Assembly (NCBI GenBank): GCA_963682025.1
Contig: OY821519.1
Location: 11,880,168 to 11,944,167 of the forward strand
Source: Cordilura impudica
Taxonomy: Eukaryota; Arthropoda; Insecta; Diptera; Scathophagidae
Length of the DNA stretch: 64,000 nt
Direction: 5' to 3'
The first letter of the stretch is position 1. Each line of letters starts with the position of its first letter. The notes beneath the pieces are model-generated. The model was not told the DNA's origin, did no database searches, and saw only the letters and a list, made by a program, of their open reading frames with translations. Shown in pieces: positions 21,660-33,412 of this stretch. The position numbers and the translations under genes are program-made.

Positions 21660-22189
21660 TGACGAAGCGCATTCGAGGGGTATCTCAGACAATTTATCGA
21701 AATCAACTTATCGCCAAATTTTGATTTCAATAAGGCATTGATTGCAGTCGCTGTACAACAAGTAGCGCCAGCCCGAATCAATGTTATCCATATTTTTAAA
21801 CCAAAAAATCATTAATCATGGTGCTGTAACGATCTACATTGACCGTAACGCGAGCTCCGGTTTTATTTTTTAAGAAATGAGATTCGATGATGCCACCAGC
21901 GTGTAAACCACACCGAACGTAGCATTCCTCTGGATGTAATGGACTCTGAGGGTCTGTTGTAGATTGGTATCACGCCATAAGCGGTAATTTTGTTTATTAA
22001 TAAACCCGTTAAGTCAAAAATGAGCCTCATCGCTGAACACACTTTGCGATACCACTTCGGGTCAGTGTCCAACTGTGTTGTGCCAATCGATGACTGATTT
22101 TCAAAGTAAATTTGGATAATTTTGTAGCGTTGTTCAAGCGTGAGTATATTGATGATGATTTGCCAGAGTACACTGATGATATATGTCAA
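21660..22189 (-). pseudogene. Transposase remnant, DUF4817-type HTH / DDE_3 family
   Basis: Begins with a helix-turn-helix start, LTLEQRYKIIQIYFENQSS. It continues with a frame-shifted version of the conserved FSDEAHFWLNG segment (seen as SAMRLIFDLTG and LLINKITAYGV), then VWFTRWWHHRISFLK. It ends with GATCCTATAINALLKSKFGD, corresponding to the family's second catalytic region (normally DGATCHTA). Frameshifts and deletions; the final third catalytic segment is absent. The same family is represented at 58487-60090. Family recognised from memory. Confidence 0.7.
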
Positions 22190-22214
22190 AAAGTAAGCGC
22201 AGTACTACATGGAA

Positions 22215-23460
22215 TGAAAACTTCGTGGCCGAACAATGAAAAACCATTTTTTTGGATTTGAAATCAATTTTATTCTTTAACGTAATCCCCGTGATACCCT
22301 TGAAAAATATGATTTGTCAAACTCTGGGGGGTCAGATCTGGAGAAAACGGGGGGTGGAGAAGCAATTCGTAATGTAAGGACTTCGATTTTTCTGAAGCCA
22401 AAGCAGATGAATGCGCCGGTGCATTGTCATGATGATACTTCTTAATTTCTTCATCCAAAAAAAAATCAACTTGGTACTTGGCAGTTATTATTTTTCCTTT
22501 ATCCAAGTAATCAATAAATATTATACCATGCCCATCCCAAAAAAACAGTGGCCATAACCTTTCCAGCCTATTGTTGATTCTTTGGCCACTTTGGTCGACT
22601 TTCGCACGTTTGTAACTACTCCGCAGACTGTCTAATGGACTCCGGTGTATAATAATGAATCCACGTCTCATCCATAGTTGAATTTACTTGAAACATCTCC
22701 AAAGCATACTTTGAATCATGAACACGTTTCAGTTTTTGTTCAGCAGTTAAAAATCGCGGCACCCACCGAGCAGAATGCTTTTTTATATTTAAATGATAAT
22801 GTAATATATGCTGAACTCGCTCTTTATGATGGCACCAACCTCACTCACTTTAACTTTTCGATCATCCAATACAACCTGATGCACTTTTCCTATATTTTCT
22901 TCGGAAATTGTCTCATTTGGACGACCTGGGGGCAAATCGTCGCATTCGATATCGAGTAAAATCAATCGAAATCCCTTATTTCAGATCTCGTTTTTCTCGT
23001 TTTTCGCTTTTTCTATTAATTATGGACCATAACTCGTAAGCTTTGACAGAGTAAAATTACTCTTAGTATTTTATTTTGGAATATTAATATTATCGAAAAA
23101 TTTCGATAACAAATGCGACGATGCGACCCCAGAAAGATCTGCATCATTTGTGCTCGACCATGTTTAAATTCGGAATACCACGTTTTAACCATTGAATATG
23201 ACGGCGAAGATTCACCATAATGTTTATCAATTCATTCTGCGGCTTTGACAGTACTTTTCCCACCAAAAAACAATTTTTAATTAAAACACGAAACTCTTTG
23301 CAATCCATTTTTTCTCAAACTTTAAAAACAGCATCATTTTTATAAAATTTTTATAAGTTTCAACACAATTTTCAAACAGTTGGCCCTACTGAATAAATAA
23401 AAAAAAATTGGTACTTGACACGCCATCTCTTTGTGAGGCCACGTACTTTTCACATTCATT
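22215..23460 (-). pseudogene. mariner transposase pseudogene B1 (with nested MITE)
   Basis: Reading from 23460 to 22215: N-terminal WIDKHYGESSPSYSMVKTWY, interrupted at 23123-22934 by a MITE. Then KKHSARWVPRFLTAEQKLKR, MDETWIHYYTPES, VFWDGHGIIFIDYLDKGKI, the HDNAPAHSS motif (second catalytic Asp) and LLHPPFSPDLTPQS (third catalytic Asp). The order is complete from N- to C-terminus but with frame changes and stops. It differs from the family at 1977 and 20880 and is the same as B2 at 23650-24285. Confidence 0.8.
22934..23121. mobile_element. TCGTCGCATTCG-type palindromic MITE, copy 1
   Basis: About 190 bases with inverted ends GGGGGCAAATCGTCGCATTC and AAATGCGACGATGCGACCCC, inserted in mariner B1. 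The paralogous B2 sequence (around 23870) lacks it and reads GACGACCAGGACGATCTGCA there, so B2 serves as an empty site. Other copies: 45814-46631 and 61656-61873. Confidence 0.8.
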
Positions 23461-23649
23461 AATAGGACCTAAAAACATACATATATGAAGTTTTCCGTGT
23501 CGATTCTCAAAATTCAGGGAATACCGATTGATGCATACAATGGTAGTTGCATCAATTCGAGGAATCGAAGTACAGATCGATTAAGAAAACGTTGAAGGTT
23601 TCAAAATTCATATGAACAATGTTCAAGTACGAATTTCTTGTAGCATGTA

Positions 23650-24285
23650 GGGCTTACTCTGAATAATGAACATGTTTCAGTTTTTGTTCAGCCGTTAAAA
23701 ATCGCGGCATCCATCGAGCAGAAAGCTTTTTCATATTTAAATGATCATGTAACATATACCGAACTCGCTCTTTATGGAGCCAGCAACCTCTCTCACTTTA
23801 ATTTTTCGATCCTCCAATACAACCTGATCCACTTTTCCTACGTTTTCTTCGGTAACTGCCTCACTTCGACGACCAGGACGATCTGCATCATTTGTGCTCG
23901 TACGACTACGTTTACATTCGGAATACAACCTTTTAACCATTGAATATGACGGAAAATATTCACCACAATGTTTATCAATCCATTCTTTGCACTGGACAGT
24001 ATTTTTTTCCCACCAAAAAACGAACACGAAACTCTTTTCTGGAAGAAATATGCTTAGTATATATGTATAATTATATGTGTTGTTTAAATCAAAGTATATC
24101 TTTGCAATCCATTTTTTCTCAAAGTTTAAAAGCAGCATAATTTTTATAACGGTAACGTTTTTTCTAACTAATGAAATGTCAGGAAATTTTGAAACAATTT
24201 TTCTAACAGTTGGCCCTACTGAATAAACAATCAAAATTGGCACTTATCACGCCATCTCTATGTGAGACCACGTACTTTTCACTCC
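23650..24285 (-). pseudogene. mariner transposase N-terminal fragment B2
   Basis: Encodes KEWIDKHCGEYFPSYSMVKR, SRTSTNDADRPGRRSEAVTE, ENVGKVDQVVLEDRKIKVRE and then KLSARWMPRFLTAEQK before it diverges at about 23660. A 60-base AT-rich insertion (24040-24100) splits the first part. The catalytic half is missing. Nearly identical in type to B1. Confidence 0.8.
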
Positions 24286-24392
24286 AGGTAGTATGACAGT
24301 TAGTTTGACAGCTAATCGTTTCGTAAGTTCTATCTAAGCAAAGAAAACACCCTTTATATCTCAGGTCGGGTTGTTCTGGGACCACATTCGTA

Positions 24393-25121
24393 TATTGGGG
24401 TTTGAACTTGGGAAAAAAAATTATAAGTTCTTAAACTAATAATTTGTACCACGTGAAAAAATAAGAAAAGATTTCATATTCCCAAATCCAAAAAATCTGA
24501 AAAATTTTTTGGAACATAAAAATTCATATTTCGCTTTAAGAGTTACAAAAATAAAAAAAACGTTTTTGGTGAAACACCCATCATATGTACCATGTACAAA
24601 ATAGGCCAAAAAATTAAAATGTTTCCATAAAACGTATTTTTTAATGGTCTATCAAATCATATATAAAATTATACATAAATAATAAACAAGTTGAGAAAAA
24701 TATATTTTTTAAAAGTTTATCCTAAAAATAAGAATTATCAAAGATGCAGGTCATTCTGAAAGTATCCCCCAAAATACTCTCCTTCATAGAACCAATTACA
24801 ATAATTAGCTCCGAACTGAAACTTTTAGACATTTGTCAACACTTATCTGAAATAGTTAAAGCCTTAAACATAATATTTTTTTTTCTTTGTTTTAAAATTT
24901 AAACTTTTTCTTCGCAAATCTTTAAATATTTTTCCATTTACAATAATGGTCTGTAATCGTTATGACAACAACAGTCACTTACTTATTTTAGTTATTAATA
25001 TAAAAAAGGAAACTCTCTCTGCTCATTATTATATTTTGTGTCGTCTTTTCTTTTTCCCTATTTTCCTTTTTTATATCTTTTTCTTGTTCTATGATTTCTA
25101 AAATAACAGATATACTTTCAG
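24393..25121. other. AKHR intron end, no feature recognised
   Basis: AT-rich sequence ending in the acceptor ATATACTTTCAG at 25110-25121. No exon or repeat structure recognised. Confidence 0.6.
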
Positions 25122-25713
25122 AGGTGATTCACAAAGGACGCCATCAATGTTAACGGCCGTAACACAAGTCGATGGCAATGGAAGACAAGTTAGGTCATTT
25201 AGACAGTCAAGCTTTTATCGCAGCGTAAGTACGGGAAGTGCGTATAAGGAGAATATTGGATTGTTGCAAACATCAACAACAACAACAATGCCAGCCTCAC
25301 CATCCTTACTACGTAAATCTGCATCAATGAAAAGTCCCCATCCCAATCAAAGGAACATGATACATGCTGGAGTGCACAAACATTCACTTAAAGAAATGTT
25401 ACAGCCAACAACAATACAATACCATAATCATTCCACAGAAATAATACAAAATGACAATTCTGTAAGCAGTCATAGCGCCAGAAGTGAGGATGCAACAGAT
25501 GACATCAACAATGGCGGTGCCTCAATCGTTTTAAGTTATGACAACCAGCGTGGTGGTGTAGCTAGTATGAAAATGTGTAGTTCATCTTCTATAAATGCCG
25601 GAAATGGAACTGGAAACGAAATTGAAAATGATTTATTTCCAAAATCCACTATGCACTCTAGTGGCTTAGAAACTCTATTGTCATGCACCGAAGATAATAT
25701 TTCGAGTGTATGA
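25122..25713 (+). CDS. AkhR: Adipokinetic hormone receptor, last coding exon (C-terminal tail)
   Basis: Joins the previous exon through a split Arg codon (AG|A), giving SLNRGDSQRTPSMLTAVTQV. Stop TGA at 25711-25713. It encodes about 197 residues of cytoplasmic tail: a conserved beginning (VDGNGRQVRSFRQSSFYRSV), then a low-complexity part rich in Ser, Thr, Asn and His that is typical of the variable tails of fly AKH receptors and offers many Ser/Thr sites for receptor phosphorylation. With the three preceding exons the visible coding length is 1131 nt (376 codons plus stop). The whole visible frame is open. Confidence 0.92.
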
Positions 25714-25817
25714 GATCTAAAATATGTATGAAACTGGACGGTTTCATCCCATCCGCAAACAAATAGAGACTGGTTTTAAATAAGAAATTTTATAATCAAT
25801 TAAATTTAGTTATGGTA

Positions 25818-25823
25818 AATAAA
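25818..25823 (+). promoter_or_regulatory. Candidate poly(A) signal of AKHR
   Basis: AATAAA about 105 bases after the stop codon. A second AATAAA lies at 26079-26084, so the 3' untranslated region may end near 25845 or near 26105. Which one is used cannot be decided from sequence. Confidence 0.5.
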
Positions 25824-26276
25824 TAATGGTTGTAAAAATTATACAAAAACACATTTTAAAAAAAACTACAACGCCACATTAAATTTCAATTACAATTCGA
25901 TTCTGAGTAGATCGTTTCAAAAACTGCATTAAAGGCTAAGATTTCTATATTTAAAAATTTTAAATTAATTAAATTATCAAATTGGATAAAAATTTGTTAA
26001 TGGGGACCAAATCAGTTTAATATAAGCAATTTTAATCATAATCAATCTGTATTGTAATGAAAGTTTATTTAAAATAGAATAAATTCATAGAATGGAATCG
26101 ATCCACCAAGTGTAGGTGCTTAAATCTGTTCCATAATCACTCGATGCATTCAAAACCAATTGGTCGAATTTATAAAATTAGATTACTCCCTTTTAGACCT
26201 TACTATCTGTATAAATGTATGTATGCTTTTTTTATTTTATTTATATTTGAAATTTAATAAGAAAATTAAACATTAA

Positions 26277-26402
26277 GGGCCGTATGCAAAAAAAAAATAA
26301 TTAAAGTGTACTTCAAGTAGACGTTATCAACAAATTTTGTATGAAAAACATACAATAAAGTCTACTTTGAAGTACACTTTAATTATTTTTTGCATACGGC
26401 CC
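26277..26402. mobile_element. 126-base palindromic MITE with TAA duplication
   Basis: Ends GGGCCGTATGCAAAAAA and TTTTTTGCATACGGCCC, with arms continuing inward through AATTAAAGTGTACTTCAAGT and its complement to GTCTAC. TAA lies outside both ends (26274-26276, 26403-26405). A 3-base TWA duplication suggests a PIF/Harbinger relationship; that is an inference from target size only. Confidence 0.85.
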
Positions 26403-26405
26403 TAA

Positions 26406-27095
26406 GTATAAAATAATAACAAATCCTAGGAGTGGCTTGAATAAACCTTCAACCCATCCTACAAAAAACATTTCTCAACCCGTAACACATTCAATCGATT
26501 TCTTCAAACCGCCGTTGTTATACATTTAACATTTAACCCATCCACGGGTCATAAATGAGCCCGTTTAGGGAACCAAAGGAATTTTAATGAGTTAGAACAT
26601 TAGTCCCCATCCCCGATCTGTGTATTTTTTGAATTAGCAAATCTATTTTACTAAAAACAAAACAACATATAAAACTTTAGTTTATTATTGAATTATAATT
26701 TAAAAATATAAAAATAAAATAGATTTGACCAATTTTTTTAAGTGAAAAAACCAACACTTCGATTATGTGTCGAATTTATTTATTTATATCAGTTTTACCT
26801 TCTTCAAGACAAACTATATAACAAAATTAAATTTTTTGTTTTTTTTTTAGCAAAATAGTTCTAAAATTGAAATACACACAAATTTTGATTGGTGTCTATA
26901 TAGACCCCGGAGGCTAAGATTCGTAAATTGTTATATAACTTGAAAGAAAAACAAGAGTGTTAAATTCGAATCTTTGATACCCTCCACCTGGGCTTTTTTT
27001 AATAAAATTAAAATATTTCATGTTAATGTTAATGTTTTAATGTTACATTAAAATTTAATTGCTGTTCATTTTTGACTAGGACTTATTATAATTTT
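26406..27095. other. Intergenic AT-rich DNA, nothing recognised
   Basis: No reading frame, terminal repeat or RNA gene that I can support. Confidence 0.5.
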
Positions 27096-27256
27096 TATAT
27101 CCTATACCACTATGTGGCCAGGCTGATGTTTGTGCTGATGTTTGTAACAACCAAAAATATTTGACCCCAACCCATCTTTTTTCTACCGATCAACTCAAAA
27201 TCTCTTTCTAAGTCGATTTATCGATGTCCGTCCTTCCATCCGTCCGTCCGTCTTTT
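27096..27256 (-). mobile_element. DINE-1/mini-me-like element, truncated copy 3
   Basis: Only the microsatellite-side end is present: CCTATACCACTATGTGGCCA through GTCGATTTATCGATGTCCGT to the GTCC repeats, where it stops. Confidence 0.75.
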
Positions 27257-27429
27257 CGATTCCTTTTTATTTTACGGAAAAAAATTTTTCTTATTTTGGA
27301 ATATTTTTTTTATTTTGTTTCTATTCTGTTAATATTAAAAAAAGGTTTCTCTAAGAAAAAAAAAATATTAAAATTTCATAACTAATATCTCTGCCAGTTA
27401 AATGGTTAAGAAAGCTCTCAATCGTTAAA

Positions 27430-27928
27430 TGCTAATTCCATAGTGACATATATGACATTCAGTAATCTATCTAATACAATTTACCATTAGAAAAAGTGAT
27501 AAAGTATTATTTTTATTAATAATTGAGGATAAAAATCAGTCGGGACAGACATGACAACAAACAGACACCATTTTAGAGAATGTTAGTAAAACACAGAAAA
27601 ACTTAAGTTATTTGTATGACAAATAAGTTAATATAAGAGCTAGTTTATTAATAAAGCATACACATATAGAAAACATGAATTCTATAATAAATTATAGTAA
27701 AAAGAAGTATTTTGTAATGTGACAGACATGACACTGCTTTTAGTTTCAAAATTACTTAACTAAACTTTTCACTTCCTATTGGAAAAATAGGGGTATAAAA
27801 ATGCACATAACAAATTTTTGTCATATTTTCATGCCATTTTAACCATTGTTTAAAATGTTGTCAGTAAAAATTATTTAAATTAAAATTTTAGGATTAGACC
27901 TCAGGTTGACATTTTCATGGAATTGCCA
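27430..27928 (-). mobile_element. MITE (AGGTAATTCC family), copy 2
   Basis: Reverse-orientation relative of 2725-3258, recognisable by GACAGACATGACA blocks, the AAACATGAATTCTATAATAA segment and the ends TGGCAATTCC and GGAATTAGCA. Flanks TAAA and CAAA are an imperfect 4-base match, compatible with an old duplication. Confidence 0.75.
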
Positions 27929-28004
27929 CAAAGTTATAAATATCGAAAATAAGATTTTTTCATTTTTAAAGAAAATAATAAAATTCTAAAAATTTTATAT
28001 TAAA

Positions 28005-28590
28005 AACTAGTCTACTTTTTTTTAATAAAAACTTTTTAAAAATAGTACTTTTAAGAAAAGTACTTACAAAAAAATGTACTTAAAAAAATTACATTTTTAA
28101 GAAATGCAATTTTATTATTTTTCAAAACGTCCATTTTGAAAAAAATTACTTTTTAAAAAAATTTAAAAAGGTAGTTTTTTTAATAAAAGATTTTTTTGTT
28201 ATATAGGTTTTTTTTTTTTAAAAAGGTAATAGTTTAAGAAAGGTAATTTTTTAAGAAAACGTTAAAAAAAGGGTAAATTTAAAAAAGGACATTTTATTAA
28301 AAGGTTATTTTTTAAGAAAAAGGTACTTTTTTAAAAAAGGGGAACTTTTTTTTAAAAAACTGTGCTTTTTTTTCAAAAATTTTACTTTTTTAAAAAATGG
28401 TTCTTGAAGAAAGGGTACTATTTAAAAACTTAGTTTTTTTTTTAATTTACTTGTTTTAGAATATGTTGTTTTTTTTAATGTACTTTAAGGAGAGGTACTT
28501 TTTAAGAAAAGGAAATTTTGGAAAAAAAAATTTTTGAGAATAGGTACTTTTTAAGGAAAAAAAAATTAACTTTTTTTAAGAGATTTTCTT
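28005..28590. repeat. GTACTTTTTAAGAAAA-type minisatellite
   Basis: A strongly drifted array with many poly-A/poly-T expansions, same motif and orientation as the arrays at 1200-4440. Confidence 0.8.
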
Positions 28591-28860
28591 TATAAAATCG
28601 TAATAACGATAAAAAAAAATATGTGGCAATACGTGGTTAAGCTAATGTGACAAGTGCAATATAACAATGCACACACCAGCAATAAGAAAAAATTGCAAAA
28701 TATAGCTTAAGAAAAACAAAAAATACATATTTATATTTTCAAGGGTTTTTTCACATTTTCATTCATATCTTGTGACCCTTTGGACCGATTTTGATGCCAT
28801 TACGTAGCAACTCAATCAGGGTTCAGTACACTATATTCTTCAAAAACGAAGAGTCTAGCT

Positions 28861-29350
28861 CAGAGTTCAGAAAAAAACACACACTGAATAAAAAACTCGT
28901 ACATATATGTAAACAAACATAACTTAGACCAACACACACATATTTTTATTTTCATATCAATTATGTTTGTTTTTAAATTTTCTTCGGTGCCCAACACAAT
29001 CATGACTGTGTTCGTTTCAATATTTCGTTATTTACACGAACATTTTTGTATCACGTACTTTTTGTTTCAATCACACATAAACCACACTTTTTTGAGTGTT
29101 GCTTTATTTGAAGTTCATGTTCTGGTACATGTACTGAAAAAAAAAACAGAACATGTACAATAAACAGAACATGTACGTGGTACAAAAATATTCGTGTAAA
29201 TAACGAAATATAGAAACGAACACAGTCATGGTTGTGTTGGGCACCGTAGAAAATTTAGAAACGCACATAATTAATATGAAAATAAAGATATGTGTTGGCT
29301 GCTTTTGAACAGAACATTGTGTGTTTCATGTGTGTATTTTCTGAACCTTG
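28861..29350. mobile_element. Palindromic element of about 490 bases, copy A
   Basis: Inverted arms: CAGAGTTCAGAAAAAAACAC on the left and GTGTATTTTCTGAACCTTG on the right. Further in, GTGCCCAACACAATCATGAC pairs with GTCATGGTTGTGTTGGGCAC. The centre holds AGAACATGTAC repeats. A second copy is at 34655-35230. The + frame at 28963 is inside the arm and not a gene. Confidence 0.8.
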
Positions 29351-29657
29351 GTCTAGCTTAGTTATTGAGGTCGTCGCTAAATTAACTTCTCTTGTTATAA
29401 GAAACAAAAAAAAATATATAATTTATGGAGTCTACGGAATTAATTACAATGCCTTTCAAATGGGGTGACAACATGATAAGTACTGTCTGCGCAGTTGGGG
29501 GAGGCTATGAAAATAGCATCCGAAGCAGTTAAGTAGATGTTATTCTTGGGATCTGGATGCGGTGAAAAGTTGGTTAGAATAATATTTATAAGTACTTCTT
29601 GGGATTTTTTTTATCAATTAAAAATTTAAATTTTAAGTATACATATATTTATTTACA

Positions 29658-29966
29658 CTAGCAGATTCCAGCCCTCGAAATTCGAGTGCAAATTCTAGGA
29701 AATTTTATTTTTTCATTAAATAAAGAGCCTAAAGGTATGCTTGTCAATTATAGCCAAATCACAAATCAACACAAGAAACAAACTCATTTTTCTTACAAAC
29801 ACATTAACAAATTTAATAAACACACACATAACATATGAATAATTTTATGTATGTGTTAGTAGCAACTTTAAATGCAATTTACTCAAAGTAAAGGGAAAAA
29901 TTAAAAAAAAAACTGTAAATCTGCAAAAAGGTTAAAAGAAATCGTCTAGCCTATTAATATTATAGA
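29658..29966 (-). mobile_element. Helitron-like non-autonomous element (TC...CTAG), complete copy
   Basis: On the - strand it starts TCTATAATATTAATAGGCTA (from 29966) and ends with the hairpin ACTCGAATTTCGAG, then GGCTGGAATCTGCTAG (to 29658). A 3' hairpin 10-12 bases before a terminal CTRR, a 5' TC, and insertion between A and T are the defining marks of Helitrons, and all are present. About 309 bases, no RepHel coding. Confidence 0.85.
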
Positions 29967-29967
29967 T

Positions 29968-30530
29968 TATACCCTATACTGATTAACTTAGAATCATTTT
30001 CTGAGTCGATTTGGCGATATCCATCCATCTGTCTGTGGCCTTATTAACCTAGTAATCAAACTAAAGGTCGCAAATTTTAATATATTTTGATGAAATTTTG
30101 TCGGCTTTTATCGGCCATAGCATGAACGGTATTGAAACGGTGTATTTTCAGACCTAGTTACCATACAAAATATCCCCTCAGAGATTGCCTTAAATTGTCC
30201 CAACATCCAAATTATCATATAGATCTCGATTAAATTTGGCTTTTAAGAGTTTATGTTACCAATTTATCAGTAGTCTACAAATAAATTCCGTAGTCCAAAA
30301 AATATTCCATAGATTTTTTCAAATTTGGGTTATAAGTGTTTTTGCAAAAAATAAGTCACTTTTGTAACTATGGTCATGATCGATCGATTTTTCGAGCTAG
30401 TCGGCATATATATAGATATCAGCCGATATGTACTTTTTCATTTCTATGGGCAACAGATGCCTAACAATTCCACTTAAATTTGGTTTATGTTTATGTTCTA
30501 CATCCAATTGTTAAGACCTAAGATCCTTTT
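29968..30530 (-). mobile_element. DINE-1/mini-me-like element, degraded copy 4
   Basis: Starts TATACCCTATACTGATTAAC one base after the Helitron end and carries the expected blocks up to CCAATTGTTAAGACCTAAGA, but lacks the hairpin and ACTTGT end. Heavily mutated. Confidence 0.7.
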
Positions 30531-30839
30531 TCAAACTCATCGAAATAAATTCCGGAGACTTCTAAACTATGTATAGTCTTCACTCATACAAAAGGAAATG
30601 TCCGTCTGTCTTTCTGTTGAAAACATTCTCCTGTCCGCGAAGGGTCGAACGGGTCGCACTTATTAGGCTTAAAATGTTCATTAAATCTGCAGTAGAGTAC
30701 TATTGAGTTTGCAACCGCTACGCCCAATAGCCGAGAACTGACGTACGGAAATGTAAAGATACTCCAGTAAAATTTCATTAAAAAAAGCTTAAAATAATGA
30801 GGAATGTTTAAACTGAACGGAACATGTGCATATACAGTA

Positions 30840-32110
30840 GGGTGGCCCTTCATTATATGGAGGAGAAAAAAGTGTTCTAATTTAAAGTCTCACCCCCTAG
30901 AAATATGCGGAGAAATACAAAGTTTTGGCTCAATCAAAAAAAAATTAGAGGTGCCTCAACGAGACTGAAAATTTCAAGTGTGTTTATATGGGGGAAAAAT
31001 GACTTTTTTCAGCTTTTACGAAAATTTCGTTCTATAGTTTTATATGAATCTACAAGTTGTTATATGAATAGCTTTCAATACTAAATTATCTCTTTCAAAA
31101 GCTATATAACTTCAAAATCGAATAAAAACTCGCCAAGAAATAGCAAATGCCGCAGACCACTTTTGTGCCAAAAAAAAAAAAAAAAACTAGGTCGTGAAAT
31201 TTGACGGAAATTTTTTCAACTTTATGAAATTAATTAATATGAAGTTTTGTTTTATGGCCACGTTGTTAACATATTGCGCACTGAGACCGAAAATGAGAAA
31301 TTTTTTTTGATAAAATTTTGAAAACTCCTTTTTCAAGTTTTAAAAAATTTTCTGAAACAAAATTTAAAAAATGGATCTGGCACTTTAAAGTTTTGTTAAA
31401 TATATATTAGAGATTACCTGTGTGAATTTGTAAGTAAATTCCTGTGCCAGAATTTTTTGTACAAGGAATTTTTTTTGCGGATTTCGAGAAAAATTAGTTT
31501 TTTGTGATATATTCAGTAAATGTACTCTTTCTAAATACTTTGAATAAAAAATTTATGAGTTTTCTACTTTTAAATATTATATTTTATCTTAATAGCCTAG
31601 GGTTTCCGAAAAAAATAATATCACCCCATTAACCCTTTTGGACTTGGGGTCACATATGACCCCAAGCTAATAAAAGATAATTTATGCAAAAAATTCAAAT
31701 ATTTTGCAAAATATAATAACCAAATATGCAAGCCTTCCATGCTAAAAATTTGGAATAAATCGAACAACGTTAACCCATTCCATGCCGATGCCAAACTTTG
31801 AATTTTGGCATATTTAAAAAATTTATTGTTCTAGAAAACTAGATGACACCCTTACCATGGATTGGGAAATAAAATTGTGCTATAACAACTTGTCGAAAAA
31901 ATTAAACTATAGAACGAAATTTTCGTAAAATTTGAAAATAATCATAGTTTCCTCACACAAACACACTTGAAATTTTCAGTCGCATTGAGGCACCTCTAAA
32001 TTTTTGCATTGACCCAAAACTTTGTACTTTTCAGTTTTTTTTTTTGTTATTCGCATATTTTTAGGGGGTGAGACCGAGAGTTTGAACACCTTTTTTATTA
32101 AGGGCCACCC
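30840..32110. mobile_element. 1.27 kb inverted-repeat element with TA duplication
   Basis: Ends GGGTGGCCCTTCATTATATG and ATTAAGGGCCACCC, with TA at 30838-30839 and 32111-32112. Just inside are matching CTCACCCCCTAGAAATATGC and GCATATTTTTAGGGGGTGAG. The interior is homologous to the arms of 15067-17855 but asymmetrically deleted in the middle. Target and ends fit a Tc1/mariner-type non-autonomous element. Confidence 0.85.
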
Positions 32111-32473
32111 TAATGCACATACTTATATACATTTCATCCTCGTATAAGCGTTTTATGGCAATATCTTTTTTTTTCAAAAAAAAAAAAAACTGCATATCAA
32201 AAAGTATATTATCTTGATTTGGTCCATAATGGGTTAATGATTTTCAAAATTTTCCTTTGGAAAACATTTCCTTTGGAAAACATTTCCGATGAAAATTTTA
32301 ACCCTATAAATATTTATTTAGTTTCTTATTAATACCTTATTATTCTTTGCTTTGATATTAGCGGTTTCTTTGATATTAGCGGTTTTTTGTATTTATTTCG
32401 GGATACCAATAAAAAAAATTTGTAGATATGCCGGTCTAAGCTAATTTGTGACGATGCATACACACTAGGATTA

Positions 32474-32703
32474 GTCACTTTTTTGAATTTTGTCGAATAT
32501 CGAATTGCTCTTGAAATGGTAAAAAAAACCTTCCCCGTAAAATGTATTTACTTTTGCTAGAAATCACAAAAAAATTAAAATAAAAAAATCGGTTTCGAAC
32601 AAAAGTAAATGCATTTTACGGGGAAGGTTTTTTCACCATTTCCAAAAACTAAACATGCAGTTCTTCACAAAAGTCAAAAGTTGACAAAAGTCAAAAAAGT
32701 GAC
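32474..32703. mobile_element. 230-base palindromic MITE, TA flanks
   Basis: Outer ends GTCACTTTTTTGAATTTTGT and AAAGTCAAAAAAGTGAC. A second, longer inverted pair inside reads ACCTTCCCCGTAAAATG and CATTTTACGGGGAAGGT. TA lies outside both ends. Confidence 0.75.
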
Positions 32704-33412
32704 TAACCCGCAAAAAAGAGACTTAGGGTCCACACTCATGAAGCAAATGCTACAAACACAGCCATTAAAAAAACAACAATAAGTCCAGCTATGACAAAAA
32801 ATACAAAATTTAGAATAACAACGATAACAGGAATAACATAGAAAAATCATATTTTTTCAAGACTTTTTTTTATGTTTTCATTGCTATCTCAGGACCTATT
32901 AAACCGATTCGAATGATTTTAAATTGCAACATGCTCAGGAAGTCAATCAATCGTTTTCACTATAAATGAGAACCCCAGCTAACCTATTGAGGACGTGATC
33001 GTAATTTCCATACTCGGACAGACGGACAAAGATTTTTTATTTTTTATTACAAACGGAATGACAAACATATGTCTGTGGTCACAAGCATTAACCGAAAATC
33101 ATGGTTTCAAAAAAAAAAAAAAAAAATGTTTTTAAAGGGGCTTCATTAAAACTTAGGTCAGTATGTTTTCATTAATAACTTTTGAAAAAACAGTGTTAGA
33201 GAAATGGGGATTTCACGTAAATATAAAGCGTTGTTAGTAGAATATGATAGCATACATAACTCAAATCGACTTAGGCGGTTATCGCTTGTGACCACAGATA
33301 TACTCGCTGCACACTGGTGTGAAACATTTAATTGAACATATATTTTTCTGAGGCAGAACATAAAAGTTTTCTAACTCATAATATTTCCATTATTTGTCTA
33401 AACGGGTTAAAA

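Larger units (their letters stand above)
21571..24354 (-). mobile_element. Tc1/mariner-superfamily element (AAGGGTGTTTTCTT ends, TA duplication)
   Basis: Terminal repeats AAGGGTGTTTTCTT at 21571 and AAGAAAACACCCTT ending at 24354 are exact complements and have TA immediately outside both ends (21569-21570, 24355-24356). It lies inside mariner copy 2. On the - strand it holds a broken transposase (21660-22189) and, upstream of it, two copies of a different mariner (about 22215-23460 and 23650-24285). The large size is therefore mostly due to nested insertions. Confidence 0.8.
20880..24390 (-). mobile_element. mariner copy 2, truncated by the LINE and invaded by another transposon
   Basis: The 5' terminal repeat (right side) is CGAATGTGGTCCCAGAACAA followed by CCCGACCTGAG, the same family as the element at 1977-3407, with TA at 24391-24392. 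The element then stops at an insertion (21571-24354) and resumes at 21570 with GATGGCGGCATTAGATTG, matching the 5' untranslated part of the first mariner. The transposase continues to about 20900, where the LINE fragment begins, so the C-terminal half and 3' terminal repeat are gone. Confidence 0.8.

Noticed and set aside
22678..22959. 93-codon + frame
   Set aside because: Antisense to the mariner transposase recognised on the - strand.
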